Part shown: one piece after another, positions 47,801 to 62,800 of the stretch
Layout of the letters: the number at the start of each line of letters is the position of its first letter
How positions within the stretch are numbered: the stretch's first letter is position 1
DNA from: Atrichornis clamosus
Taxonomy: Eukaryota; Chordata; Aves; Passeriformes; Menuridae
Reading direction: 5' to 3'
Assembly: GCA_013400975.1 (NCBI GenBank)
Contig: WBMZ01008930.1
Coordinates: 1 to 64,000, forward strand
Length of the DNA stretch: 64,000 nt
Program-made: the position numbers and the translations under genes
The notes under the pieces: generated by a model
Databases searched by the model: none
Told to the model about the DNA's origin: nothing
The model's input: the letters and a program-made list of their open reading frames with translations, nothing else

Positions 47801-50800
47801 AGTCACCACTGCTCATATTGGGTCTCACATTGACAGCTGCATAGATGGGATAAGGGTTCTGGGCCCATTTCACTGCTTCTTGCTGATCAGACAGCTTTGA
47901 TGGATCTTCCTGGTCACAAGCGAGGAAGGAGCACACTTAAATCATGTACACTCTGTACCCATACTTTGATAATTGGAAGATGTTACTTTTAGCATTTCTG
48001 ATTAACAATACTACCAATTCAAAGTCTGTTTTCCTCCCACTGTCCAGGCATGTGGTTAGATGTGGGCAAAATATTTCTGCAGCTACATATTTAGAATTTC
48101 TAATGTTATTAATTAACTGGTTATCCCTCTGATTTCCAATCTCAGTAGCACAGAAAATACTGCACAGTAACTCCATTCTGCAAAACCCATGTCATTCTGT
48201 CAGGCTTAACCTGCTCAGTACAAAAGCTATTAATTTAATAACAACAATTCCAAATAAACACTGCATTTTTCTATAACACTGATCTATATTACTTCAAAAA
48301 TCTTTATGAAAGAAGATACTATGTTTATTCCACAGCACTGTCTGTGCCAGGACAGCTCACAAAGGTGGAGAGTAATTGATTTCTTGATGTTAAACATGTG
48401 GGTTGTTAGAGCTCCCACCTGAAAGACAGCAGTACACATGCAAACATGAACCTTTTACCTTCTGTTGTAGGAAATATTCCACAATAAGGCCCCACAAATC
48501 TGTAAAGGAAACCTTCCGTCCACTAATCTCCATTGCATTCAGCTCCTGGAAATAGTATTTCAGTCGTTCTGGGGAAAATGCCCCTGCTTTGCTGCTGGAC
48601 ACAGTACCCTGAGCTCTTCTGATTGCATCTTGAAGGTCTTTCTGTGACCAGTCAGGGTCTTGGTACAGTGTTGATAAACACCTGAAAATGCTTGTGTTAG
48701 TGTCATCAGTAATAAAGATCCTTGTGCAAACAATGGTTTTAGCTAGTTATAATCAGTGCTGCAGCACTTGAGAAGTCTAGCTAAAAGAAGTGAGTCTATA
48801 AGTAAAGGATCTCTGAACTCTAAAATGTGCTGAAAACCTTGTCACCTACAGGACAACCTACACAAACAATTCATCCTGATTGCTAACCTGCCTTCCAAGG
48901 ATGTTCCAAGCATCATATGCTAGCACCCATGAACCAGTTCACAAAGGTGTTAACTCCAGACCATCACAACTGTGATGGGCTGGCTGATGGAAAGGCTGCA
49001 GCAGGCATAGCCTTCAGAGCTCAGGCCTGATTAAAGGAGAAACTAGTTTGGATCATCGGCTATCCGTACAAACAGTTGCCTACATTTGTTTGGAAATGCC
49101 TCTGAATCAAAAGGGGCAGGAAAACTATGTACAGAGGAGTTAATAACACGTGCAAAGCTCTGGAAGGAAGGGTTACACTGTCAGGTTGCACAGCTCCTGG
49201 GTGAAATCATTTCAGAAAAACAACATGCACTTATAAGGGATGACTTCACTACAAACTCCAAGAACCGAGAGACTGAAACATTCTAGCCACATCTAACATT
49301 TCAGCACATTGCTCCAGTCCAGCAGGACAGAGTTATGCCTCTCTTCAGCCACTTCTGCCATTTTGTAAGGTGATGACATAGTGGCTTGCTTGGACATGTT
49401 TCCAGTGGCTTGCACCACCTCAGTTATCTTCTTGGAAGGAGTGGGGAAATGAGGAAGTTTTTTCTAAGTCAGTTCTCTGAGGTAACACACAGCACTTTTA
49501 TTCATGTAATACATTCTAATATTCAACTGTCAGACTTGCACAAGCAGCAGATTCATAAATTTAGCCAGTAGCTGTATGGATTGGACATGATAATTAATCT
49601 CTTAGACTCTTCAGGATCCTCAACAGAAGTCAGGTGAAAACTGACAAAATATTTGACTTTGCTGATTACCAACACATGGCACAAAGGCAGTTTTGCTCTT
49701 ATTGTGCATCAACACTACCATCTTCACCTCTTAAGTTTCTGGAATCAACACTGCAGGTTGCTTACCAAGTAGAGCCAGAAATCCCACACAGATATGTCGC
49801 AGCATCCAGAAGGCCCAGCTGCTGAAGCCCAGCAAGGCTGCCATAGAATGATGTCAGTGCTCTCATCCCACCTCCAGACCCCAGTACTGCTATGACTGGA
49901 ACCTGCAGACAACAAACTCAGGAGCCACAACCACAGACTTTGGATTGCTGAACAGAACTGACCCCATTTAAGTCTCATTCGAACAAAAATTAGAGATAAA
50001 AATCTCTATTTCTATTTGCATTTCAAGTAATTTCAGGTTTGATTTCAAGCAGAACTCCTTTCTCTATTTTGTATTTAAATACATTGTTTACTATAAAACA
50101 TAGCAGGATCATCTTAGGGACAGTCACTTACTGTAATTGTTATGTATATTATCAAACATTTACTTTCATACAATATACATATAAGAATAAAAAAGGCAAT
50201 TATTCTTATAATAGCAGCCAAATACAACTCCATTATAATAGCAGCCAAATAAAACTGAGCAAGGTATCAGGCTACATAGATGTAAGCATCCTGAAATAAG
50301 CAAGTAAGTATATATTCCTGTCATCTGAGCTTCAATTTAAACATTCTGAGGTAGACAATCCCATCACAATTCCAAGCCCAAGGCCCAAGATACAAGAGTT
50401 CAACTAAAGAAAGTACACACATTCTGAAATGTCAATGTTTTTTGTTCCAAAACATATACACACCTCAAAACTTGAGAAATATAACAACATTTGAGACTTC
50501 AAAACTGAAACATTCCAGGGGTCTATCTCACGCCACAGTGAATGCAAACAGTGAATGTCTTGTGTTGGTTACAGGCAAGGATTCTTACACTGCCTAATTA
50601 TCAACCAAACATAAAGGATTTTACCAGTCTCGCTACAGCACTGTGTTCAATACCTCATCTTCTGGAGGGGATTCTTTTAAGCGAAGAGTCTTCCTCAGTG
50701 CCTCAGAAACTATTTTCTTTCTTCTGTCCAAAAATTCTCTTTCCTTTTTACAGAGGTCAAAACCCAGACGTATATCAAGATCCCAAGTGCTGAAACAGAA

Positions 50801-53800
50801 ATTAAGACAAAAGTCCCCCGAAATTTTAGAGGATTTCTAATTAGCATGGAAAATATTGTGAAAAATTTTTGTGAACACACAATCTAGGTGCTAATCTGAA
50901 CTGGATCAAACTCTTAGATGAAATTTTGGTGTATATACCAGCTATTTTGTACAACAGCTTCTGGAACTAAAAATTAAACCTGTTCATGTTGTATTCCTCC
51001 TTTAGTGTTTAAATTCAAAGCTTGTGTCAAACAGCTTCAGAAATTTCACAAAGGAAGAAAAGACTCTTGGTAGGTGAAAAAGAATGTATGAGGAGCAACT
51101 GACATCACTGTATCGACATGAGCAGTGAAATGAGGGGAAGAGCAATTTTAAAACAGAAGTTTCTGAACTTAAGAGGCAGAAGGGAGAAACTGAATACCTA
51201 TTAACTTGCTTTGAGCTTGTAAAAGGGGAGAAATTATTAACTTACCAGCCAACTGTTTGGTTATTGTTATTCTTTCCTTTTTACTCCTTTCTTGCACCCT
51301 TCCTCTGTTTTAGAGTTCAAGCTCTTCACACACAGAGATTCCTTTCCTATTTGTCAGTACAGCACTGTACATATTCTGAGAAGTATGTGCCTAAAAAAAG
51401 CTACTTAATACACTGTCTGCTATTTTATATTTAAGTGTTAGGAACACAAAATTTGTACAGATCTCAGCAGGATTGACACCAGTCCAGTAGATAGTATCTG
51501 CAAAGTGAAGAGTCACAGCCTTCAGAAGAAAAATAATCAAAGATATTTTTCTTTAATCCATACTAAGAGATCAGTGGAGAGAACAGACCTCCCTAGAACA
51601 GCAAGGAGAGTCACTCAGTTCCTTTACTATGAAAATGAAGACCTTTCCTGATTTTTAAAGGACTGTGAGGTTCCCACTCACCTCTCTTCAGTTTTCAAAC
51701 TCATATCCAAACTTTTTCCCTGTGAAAAGAGAGAACACATTTTGCAATTGATAGCAATTATACAGGTGGAACTACTAAATAGAGTTTATGACACCAACAC
51801 AGTCACCAGATACAAACCAGAACAGCACCCTCACCCAGAAAACAACACCTCTGGAACACTTTTCTCTTGTACCTATTTCAGACATTTTTAATATTCTCCA
51901 CAGAAAGTTAAAATATACTCAGAGAGCAGTGTGAAAGAAACTATTTCTTCTAGAACTGTCTTCTTCTTCTCCTCCTCTGATATTTTTCTTTCACACCCTG
52001 ACAGACTTCTTCCTTTGGAAAGGGATGAACTTTACACTTATTTTGCAAGACTCAACCATGAAAACAGTTTTGGAAGAACTGCACTGAATAATCCCATTAT
52101 TTCATTCTAGACATCCAAGAAAACAGCACTCCTGAGAATCACAGGTTGCCTAACTTTCCAAATGCCTAAAGGCAATGGAGGAAAAGGTTATTGCATGCAT
52201 GTTAAAACAAGGGCAAAATATTACCATTACCTCTCCCAGAGAAACAATTCTATCAACTTTTTCTCCAATAGGAAGGGAATTAATTGGTACAGTCCCCAAT
52301 CCCAGAACTGTAGTATGCTTTTCAATATCAGGGTTCACACCATCCTAAGAAAGAACAAAATCTTATTTGAGCTTTGCAGAGAAAAAGTTAAAGATATAAC
52401 TTCCGTACATCAAACAATTCTTAATACCACTATAGCTAAATCTTTACCAAAAGTCCAAGGATTTTGAAGAGCATCCTGCTTTCTGCTTGACAGCTCTTTG
52501 CTGGGGTATTCACTCAGAGAGTTTCTTTGTTGTTGTTGTTTGGTTTGGTTTAGTTTGGGGGGGGTTATTTGTTTGTTGTTATTGGGTTTTTTTAATATGC
52601 CTGTCTGCCACAAGAAAAAAATCTTCAAGTACAAAATTTCCCCCAAGAATAATTGTGTTTTGGCATGTGTCATGAAACTCACAAACTTGCATTATGCCTT
52701 CAAAGCAGGATTTGGAAAAGATACCAAAAAGACAACATTGAGTGAAAGAATTAGACATACATAAAAAACACCACAAAATAGGAAATAAGGTAATCACCTT
52801 AGGCACAAGTAAGCAGCGTGTAATTTTAAAAAACTTTAAAAGCAGAGCAAATTAAAGTTTGCCAGGAAATCTTTGAGTTTTCTCCCACATAGCAAGTGGA
52901 AAGCTCTTCTAATACTGAGCTGTGTGCAGATTCCTAAATTTAAAGAGGAATAATAAAACCCACTCATGTCAGAGGGTCACACTCAAACCTACACAGCCTC
53001 CAGATGGGCTGGAGCCCACACACCCACCACAGGGCTCAGCCCTTGAGGGAACAGCACCTCAGAGAAACACCAGGCCATCACCCTTCTCACACCAAGAACT
53101 GCAGTCAGACCAGCAACCACGCACAGACTTCACAGGTGTCTTCCGACCAGTAACTGCTGTCCTGAGTCCAGTGCCCCCCAGCTCACTGTCCTGCTCCTAA
53201 CGGGGGCAAATAACACGCGTTTAGGTACTAGGCAAGCAGCACCAGCACGTTCCTGGCACTCTCCTACCTCTGATAAGAGGGGAATGGTCAGACTGAAGCC
53301 TTTTGTGCTCTAAGCCACCTGTTGAAGGATATGTTCTGCTGTCTACCAGGTTACCAGGGTTGAGGTTTACCATCTGGGCCAATCTACAAGGTTGGCTTCT
53401 ACTGTGTTTTTGCTGCCTGGCTCTGAGTTTTTTACCACTTAATTCCAGGTCTCTCTCTGTAGCTCACGTTTGCTGCCTAACCAACTCCACGGTAAAGCCA
53501 TTCTTTCATATACTTTGTGTCCTTTTCTCTACAGCTGCCTCTAGAATAGCCGAGATCACCACCTGCAATGATGCTGCCCAACTGCTTGTCAGGATGAAAA
53601 ACATCATAGAATAGTTTCCTTGCTCTCATTCTTGGACGCAACAGTCATCACAATGAGCAGTCAGTCACTCTGATGGGATACACACACCACACGGGTACCT
53701 GGAGAAACTGCGAAGTAATAGACAAAGCTAAATAAACCTTCGCAAGTGGCAACTGATCTACAAGTCTCTAACAGAAAAGACTTTCTACAGAGTATCTCAA

Positions 53801-56800
53801 CAGATGAAAGCAAAGATCTCTTCATGTAGCAAGCATGTGCAGAGCTAGATGTTCTTAATCCCTGAGTTTGAACAGATTTTAAGTTGTTAGGGAGTGTATA
53901 TTTTTAAGATAATTTCACCTCCTTACGCAATATCAAAGACCCAGTGCAAAGTCTGACATATTAAAAACAACAACAAAACAATGTTAGTGTGTAAAACAGT
54001 GATAGAGAAAAACTTACCTCTCTGTAAACTTTGTAGCAATCAGCATGGAGGCTTACCTGTAGCACAGATATAGTTTGCTCCAGCTCCACCTGCAGTTCTG
54101 GACACATTTCTTTATCCACATGAAAGACAAATGAGGTTCCATAATCTGTCTCATTGTCTGGTGTCCAAGGAATACACAACTGTTTCTGATACGCCCCTGG
54201 AACAGACACCTTGACCTCACAGCATCCTATGCATTAGACAAAGAAGTTTAGACCACAGTAGGCATTTAAATGAATGTTGAAAATCAAATACTTAAGTGTA
54301 GCTGAGACTGTGAGAACACAAGCAAAAACAGTATTGTGTGACTCAGTACTATGAAGTACTCAAAACACTATGAAGCATTAAAAACAAAAGCAAAATTAAC
54401 TTAAAAATCAATTTTGTAGTCAGTAAATTAAAATGCACTGTAAAGAAAGAGAATTAAGTCTCCCATCTCTCCCAAGCAATAAACACATTGAAAAGTAGTG
54501 CTGACTTATACTCTGCAGGCAGCCCTACCTTGCTGTTTCTCTTTTGTGTTTTCCTCTTTGTTGACAGTGCCTTGCAGAGACAAGCAAGGATGAACCTAAG
54601 GAAAGAAGAGAACGGCTCTGGTTATACAATTTTTAGTTCACTTTCTGTTGAAGTTTAAATCACCTACTATATTAGGTGTGGATTTACAGCTGCAAGCTGT
54701 CAACAAAAAAAACCATTAAGGATTGTTTTGTTATTTCAAATAAAGACAAAGGTTTTTTTCAGTAGGACAGGCTTATTTGCACTTGTTTCAAAATAAAAAC
54801 CACCCTTGCTATTCCAGATACTACGAGGGGGTTTATAACCAGTACTTCACTGTTACAAGTTGTCAACACCTGGGGTTCTTCTGGGTTTTTTATCTTTTTT
54901 TAAATGTATGTGTGAGCACCTATTCAGAACCTGTTCAGATCCAAGCAAGAACATCATAAATTTCTGTCCCAGTTTGTCCATGTCCTCATGAAATTTAGTC
55001 CCTCACACCGTTCAATCATCAGCTTCCCCTCTAGGACAGTAGATGAGACACTTAATTGGCCACAATTGCCCTAAAAGATAAGAAACTACTCCACTTCTTG
55101 AATGTAAGACTGATTTGCTAGGTGAAATTGGAACATAAAAACTTGTCTCCTGTGAAGTAGTTTGCAGGACTGTGCTATTAAATGTCATCAAATTTTCAGG
55201 GAAAAAAAATATTAACTCTACATTTCAACTATTATCCTCTTCTCCTTACGAAAGACAAGACTCCAGCCCCTTTTCGTTAGAGGGAGAAAAGAGGAGAGGA
55301 GTAACACCCGTATTTTTAACATAAAACACACAATTTTCTTAGATTAATTAACCCAAGGGAACAGGGAGTTATCACTTACTTACTAATGGCATTGATAAAA
55401 GCTCAGAAATAATATATGTTAAAAAAAGAGGAGGGACTCTACCTGGCCAGCATCTAGGTTAAAAAAACAATACAATCTTCAAGATTCACTTGCCTTCTAA
55501 ATACATTTTTTGTTTACAACTTTTATAGCAGCTTTACTAGGAAAAAAACCCTCAAAACAAAACCCAACACTTTTCTGTGAGTTGGTATCAAGTTTATAAA
55601 ATTGAGGAAGATTTTTAAATCGGCAAATTAAAAAAAGAGAGGCAGATCCTGGAGAGAATAGGGGCTATTTGGAGACTGGAGTGGAATACTCAACAATTCT
55701 TGTCCTCTTGCTACAAAGAGTTTACCTCCAGGAGTAAATCACAGCATATATGATTCTGACTTCCACGTACTCACCACAAGGACTCCATTGGTCAATACCT
55801 CTGTAGGGGCATCTGAGCTGTGAAAGCAAGAGATTTAATGTAAATGAGTTCTTGTTTTAATTTGCTTCACCCTACTTTACAAACTAACTGGCTGGGTAAG
55901 GAGTGAAGTGAAAAGCTCCTCAGTGTGGGAGATCCAGGCAAACACCAAGTATATTTCCCGTCAATGAACCATGGGGGCTGGGAGGAAATGAAGAAAAGAA
56001 ATTGTCCACCACTCTAAGCATGTGCTATAACATCTCCCCATCTCAGTTATTTTGATAACCTAGAGAAAAGCTGAAGTTAGATAGACTATCAGATAGATGA
56101 AGTATTCATTTGTGTATTTTGCAAGGTTAACTGTGAAAACTTTCCACTCCTAAGTAACTAATCCACAAAGTGTTCATTTACTTCCCACAAAGTCCAGCAA
56201 AATTTTATTTCTTTTTTGGTCCCCCAAAAATTTTGATGACTGGAGCATTAAGGATATTTGTGGTCAGCCATTAACGAATCAATTCAAACACTACAGAGAA
56301 CTATAAATCATTATCCTTTTTATGGGTAAGACTGTCCCTGCACAGAAAAAGCAACTAAGGCAACATTTCTGCAGAGCACAAGTTAATTCATCTCTTCAGG
56401 TAAGACTCACCATTTCTCCAAGTAAAATTCTACATCCAGCTCTTCATTGGCCTTTGAAAATAAAAGTTGGACATTGGTGACCCTAGATCTTAAATATATA
56501 ATTATAAAATATTTTTCCAAGACATTAAGCTTTCTGCTGTTACATAGTTATAGTAAATTCCTGTTAAAGTAACTGGGCTTGTTCCTTTTATAAAAGCTCC
56601 AGTTAAATTTTGAAATGTTTATATTAATTCCTTTTGTTGTTGTTGTTGTTCTTTAAGCATTCCTCACCTCCAGGACACATGCTATATGACCAAACACATC
56701 TAAGTTTGAAGACACAAGGGCACAGAAGTGAGAGCTGGCTCTCAGATCCATTACTCTGCTAATGAGTAAAAATCCCTCTCCTCTGGCTCAAGTACCACTC

Positions 56801-59800
56801 CAGCATCATCTCTGCAGACAGCTTCTACATGAGGCTTTGGGCTTCCTCCCATTTTTTATTTCAGCATCTTGCACTTCTAGCTCATTACTGTTTTTGTCTC
56901 CTACAGACTTTGTTCCAGTCATCTTTTCTCTTCCCATAGCATGCAGTAAATGTTTGACCAGACCTAACACAGCTTTTAAAATTACAAAGTAGAAGCCAAT
57001 TTGGGTAATTTTCTTTGCTGAAGTTGAAATTTCCAGTCCCATAAATATGGATCAAGATTACTTAAGAATTCAGCAGATGCATAGAATTAGTGGCAACAAG
57101 GGAGTTACTAAGCCTCTTTCCATGATCATAAATCATTTGGAGAGACTGTGGCACTGCCCAACACCTTCCTGTGAACTGCACACCAGTTAGTTTGCTTCTG
57201 ACCACACCAACGGTACCGAAACCAAATTTCTCAAGAAAACACATTATTAGCTCACCTTTAATCCAGACCTATTGTAGCCATGTGATTGTGGCATTACAAA
57301 ACATCAGACTGGCAATGTGTCTTTACCTGTGTAAAACGGGCTGTATTGTTCTAAACCTGGAAACAGGGCTTAAGAGCACCTGACATGCACCAATGTCATG
57401 AAGCAGAAGCTAAATGTACACAGTTCAGAGAAAATAAGCATCTCTCAGGCTCTTGACTTATTAGATACAGAGGTAGCCTTTGCAGCAATAAACATCTTTT
57501 CTGCAAACTGATGAGAATCTAAATAAGACTGTCTGCAGTCCCCACAATCTTTACTGACTGCCAATGCCTTTCATTCTAAAACCAATTTATGTTCCTCTAA
57601 GTCTCGTGAAAAATCAATTCCCTTTAAAGATGCCTTAACATCTTCTGAAAGACAGTAGTAATCCCATGTCTTATTTAGCTGGGGCATCCCAAAGGCTATG
57701 GAAAACACACATAAATTCACTAGGGATTTTAGAAACATCTCAGCTGACAGTAAAACCCTGTATGCTGTCATCACTAGTTGATCCATTTTTCCCTTCTGGC
57801 GTACAACAGAGATAAATGGACCAACAGGTACTGCCAGGTCTCTGCAATGATGAGCTGCAGCCAACTCGGAGCTGAGGCAGGGACTGACCTCGGGGTTCAG
57901 CCTGAAGGTGCGCAGCAGGGGCCGGCCCGGCTTCATGCCTCCCACGTCAAAGACGATAGAGGTGAGCTCGTCACTGACAAGGACGTCCTTATCATAGAGT
58001 GTCAACTCCAGTATGTTCTAAAAACAAACAGAAACAGGCAGCCGAAGATGAAGGGGTGTAAACCTGGACAAACCTGGGTAGCTGTATAAAATAGACACTT
58101 TGTGCATTAATCAATACCCTTCCCCTTTCCCAATCCTGAAGAAAATTCAGTATTTTCAGCAGGGCTTACAGTATCGTTAAGCAAAAAATGCTCCTACTTG
58201 ACAGCATGTAGCTAAAGTATTTTCTGAGCTTCCCCAGCTGAACACATGTGGCACTACTCTCCACCAGCTTCAGGCACAGATTTGTCTGGGGAAGCAATAG
58301 CGATTGCCACTCTTTCAGCTTGATTCAGTCCAGGATATTATAGAGACCAATCACTTCCTGCTCGGCACTGTCTCAGCTGGTAAATTCAAGATAAACTAAC
58401 TGAAATAGACACAATGAGGTCATACGGCACCCAAAAAATGGCCTTACAGCAACTAGTTTTCAAGCAGACAAGACTGAACTTAAAATGTGCTGGCAATCTT
58501 GAGCAATAACCAGACTGAGGCCTCATGAGCCTGTAGGAGAAAAAAAGCTCACACACTCTAAATCTTAGCTGACAATTTTCTTATCATTCATGTCAATTAC
58601 GCTTCCACATTTGTCAGCAACCATTGTGGAAAGGTACTCCAGTGAGGAGGATATTTTCTTTCTAACAGACACCTTATTCCAAAGCCTAGGATGTTATTCA
58701 AAGCAATAGTGCTACACTAAAACTGATCTTTTAAAACGCAGTTTCCCTCCCTCTGCCGTTAGTGTCTATGTTGAGAAAGAATGCTGACAATCTGAAGACT
58801 TTGCAAAGTACTGCATTAGGTTCTACACAGACAACACACAGAGGTACTGCGTCTATCCAAGAGTTTGAATTTTGGTTTTCTTGATCATAGGAACTGATGG
58901 CAAAACTTGACTGAATGAGCTAAGTGGCAGTGAGGAGAAATTCAATTCCCATTACCCTGACTCAGGCAGGTACACTGTGAAAGAAGCAGCAAACTTCAAA
59001 TAGAAACTTACCTTATCAAGAAATTTCCTTGAACTCTACCAGGTAGTGCCATAGCTTCCCTATCCTGAGTTGCATCACAAGGATATTTATGGAAAATTCT
59101 AGCTGCAATTTACGTGAGAGTGCAGTTGCAAACTGCTGTGGCTATCACTGGACATGCATAGTCCAGCTTCTTGTACCACTGAAGACAGCTGACACCTTAC
59201 AAGCAACACTGGTTTTGAGGGTAATAAAAGAGCCCCCAGTCTTGAATGAAGTATCAAAAGCAAGCCAGAATAAAAATACAAGTATTTCAATCAGCTCCAT
59301 AAAGGGTCTTACCTTGACAGCACTGTGGATTCGATACTGGAAAGTTTCATTCCATTCTGGGTTCTCAGAGTTGTCAACAACCTGAGTTCGGGAGACTGTG
59401 GGAGATGCAGTGGGCAGCTTTAGTTCTACATAGCAGTCTGCCTTGGACACTAGAGCAGAGAGTGTAAAGACAGATGTCAGAACAACTTTATCAATAACTT
59501 TAATCAAAGATACTCTTTCCCATGAGCTCCTCATTTTCTAGATCTCATTGCATCATAGAAAAGCACAAATTTAAGACTGGACTTCTAAAGCAAAAGCCTT
59601 TAATTAAGTAAATGCCTTTAAACAGCAGCAAATTTAATATTAGGTGCCTATATTTCTTCTTTCTGGTTCATCCAAATCATAAAACCCTTAATAAAAAGGG
59701 CTACTATTTAAAATGAGGAAGTTCCCAACTTTTAAAAAAAGATTACTGCTGATAACCAGACACATTGCCTCTTGTCCTGTCACTGGGCACCACTGAAAGA

Positions 59801-62800
59801 TCCTGACTCCATCCTCTTAACACCTTCCTTTCAAATACTTGAACATATCAATGAGATCTCCCTGAATCTTCTGTTGTGCCACTAAGTAGTCTCAGATCTT
59901 TCAGCCTTTCCTCATACTGGAGGATGCTCCAGTCTTTTTACAGTCTTGGTGGCCCAGTACCTCCAATATCTCTCACAGTGGAGAGCCCAGAACTAGACAC
60001 AGCACTCCTACTGCAGCCTCACCAGTGCTGACTAGAGGCGAGGGATCACCTTGCTTGTCCTTTTGGCAACCCTCCTTCTAGTGCAGTCCAGGATATCATC
60101 AGCCTCCCTTGCACCAGGAGCACGTTGCTGGCTCATGCTTGGCTTGCTGCCTACCAAGATCCCAGGTCCTTCTTTGCAAAGCTGTTTTCCAGGTCATCGG
60201 CCCCCAGCTTGCACTGCTGCACAGGACTGTTCCTACCCAGGGGCAGGAATTCCACTTCTTTTTTTGAACTGCGTGAGGTTCTTGTCCACACACTATTCCA
60301 GCCTGTCAAGGGCCCCTGGACAGCAGCACGGCCCTTTGGTGTGCCAGGCATTCTTCCCGGTTTTGTAACACCAGCAAACTCATGAGGGCACACTTTGCCC
60401 CTCATCCAGATTATTAATGAAGACACTGAACAATATGTGACCCCGAACTGACCCTCAGGTTACACCGCAGTTACTGGTTTCCAACTAGACTGATCACCAC
60501 CCTCTGAGCTCTGGAATTCAGTTAGTTTTCAGTCCAATTCCCTGTCTGCTCATCCAGCCCTTACTTCCTTAGGTCCTCTATGAGAATACTGGAGACAGCG
60601 TCAAAAGCCTTACTGAAGTCCATGTAGACAATATCCACCACTGCTATACCCTCGTTTAGTCTGGCCAGGAGCAGGGCTGTGTGATTCAATTCCCTGAAAA
60701 TAACTGATTGCCTCAGAGTCCTTCTTTCTTCCAATTAGGTCCCCTTCAACAGTGCAAATATGGGGACCATTCTTCACCCCAGCTGAACAGACAGGCTGTA
60801 GCAAAGAACTCTTCACAGTGTGATTCCAGCCCTCAGCCTCTCAGGAGGGCTTCCTGTTCCCTGAACAGCCATTTGGCAGTCCAAGTAGTTCAAAGTTGGA
60901 TGCCAGATAAAAATTTAGGGCAGATAACATAACTGGATTGAACCTGAAGTAATTAAATCTAAATGACTTTTGAAGATCCAAATGCCCGAAACAGCTCTGA
61001 GATCTTTACACAGTGTGTAAATGGAAGGGAATATATATCATGCTATCAAACCCAGGAACAGACAAAAAGCAGTCAACCACCTACTTCCTTAAAGGCTTCA
61101 ATGACAAATAGCAGGTACATGAAATAAAGCACTACTACAACTGAGAAAATAAACATTTGGAAGCTAGAATGAATTATTTCTACTTTCAGGTTCAAGAAGA
61201 TTGTTCATCAGGAGCAAGGGTGAAACTTGGCATGACCAGAGGGCTGAATCCAGAGAAAGGAATATAGAATGGGCCACAGTAGAACAGGGAAAAGAGCAAG
61301 GAAGCAAAAAATTATCAGGACTTATTTGATCGTGTTCTGCAAAGTAAGAACAGCTGCAGCTGCTTAATCTGGAGCTTGGCCTCGCATCAAGCTTTTAAAT
61401 ATATATATGTAATATAATATATATATGTAATGCTTTCCATGAGAAGTTTTTGTCCAGACATACAGACAATACAGTATGTGTACGTTAAGAAGCTCCCTTA
61501 GTAATGCTCCCTGTTCTAAAGGTATGCACTCAATAACCAACCTGTTCTCATAACACTTTGACTAAATACTTACACAGATCCGTGCCCTTGATGTTTCTGG
61601 CTCGGAGGACTTTTACTGTTAGGTTGTAGTAAGGGTGCTTTTCCCACTGAAAAGAGAGGAACAAGCTCAGCATTCGGCTCAATTGCAATGAATGTTCTAT
61701 AACCACATTAATATTAGACCAGAGAAATGGATCAAACCAGCCTGCCCAAAATAAACTATTAATGAGTCTGTTTGGGAACACACGCAGCACTTTCAATGTC
61801 CTGAAGGACAACTAAAGGAGTATAGAAGGAAACTCTATTGCCTTTCAGTGACACAATGAGTGATGTCTTAGGTTACCCTCCTCATGCACTTCAGAAAATA
61901 AGTCCCTTATACAGGGATTCCTCTAATTATAGATCAGTTTTTAATTGCTTCATTAGTACATTCTTGCTGAAGGAGAAGCAGATACTAGAGCTGCTCAGAT
62001 ACTTACATTCATGACTCAGCTAGTTTAGGACTACTGGCCAAAGGCACATGAATGCTTGAGTAAAAGCAGACATGGCAAGAATCTTAACAGCATGGTCCAA
62101 AGACATAGAAGGCATATGCCGTTTACAATGAGAAAATAAAAACAAATTACTTTCATGCAGAAACACTTCACAGCAGTTTGAGTAAGAAAAGACAAAATTT
62201 AAATTCCTTTTCATTCTGGACTGTTACTGGTATCAGCACTCTAAACCTGAATGACAGTTTAACAGCATAGATAAAAATGTAATTCTTATTCTTGAAAGCC
62301 TCTGGGAAACTGTTTTTGGAAAGTAATATTAGTATGTAAATGCCAGGATGTGAAGTGGAAAAAAAATCCACTGATCCTAGAGGATCATGCAGGAGAAGTG
62401 GGGTGAGGGCAGAGGACAAGAGAGAACAGCTTGAGGGGATTTAGTTCAGAGACTGCACAGAAGTAACTGTGTAAGGCCCAAGAACAGAACAGGAATCTGC
62501 CTCATTTTCATCACTTATGACACAAACCTGGCCAGCTAAGAAGTTTTTCTATTCTTAAATCACATTTTCAAAATACTTTTCACAAATAGTCATTACTTCA
62601 ATGTTCATAATTTTCAACATGGTTGGCTTGAGACCAGAGTTTAATTTTAGATATGCTAAGTATTCATCTACAATTGAATTCAACAGGATCTTCACTTAGA
62701 ACAAAATACTGCAGACTGGAATGAGTTGCCCAGACAAGCTGTGAATGCCCCATCTACGGAAGTGTTCAAGGCCAGGCTGGATGGAGCTCTTAGCAACCTG

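Noticed and set aside
60051..60426. Several overlapping frames of about 65-105 codons
   Set aside because: They belong to the CR1 fragment at 59766-60670 read in various frames.
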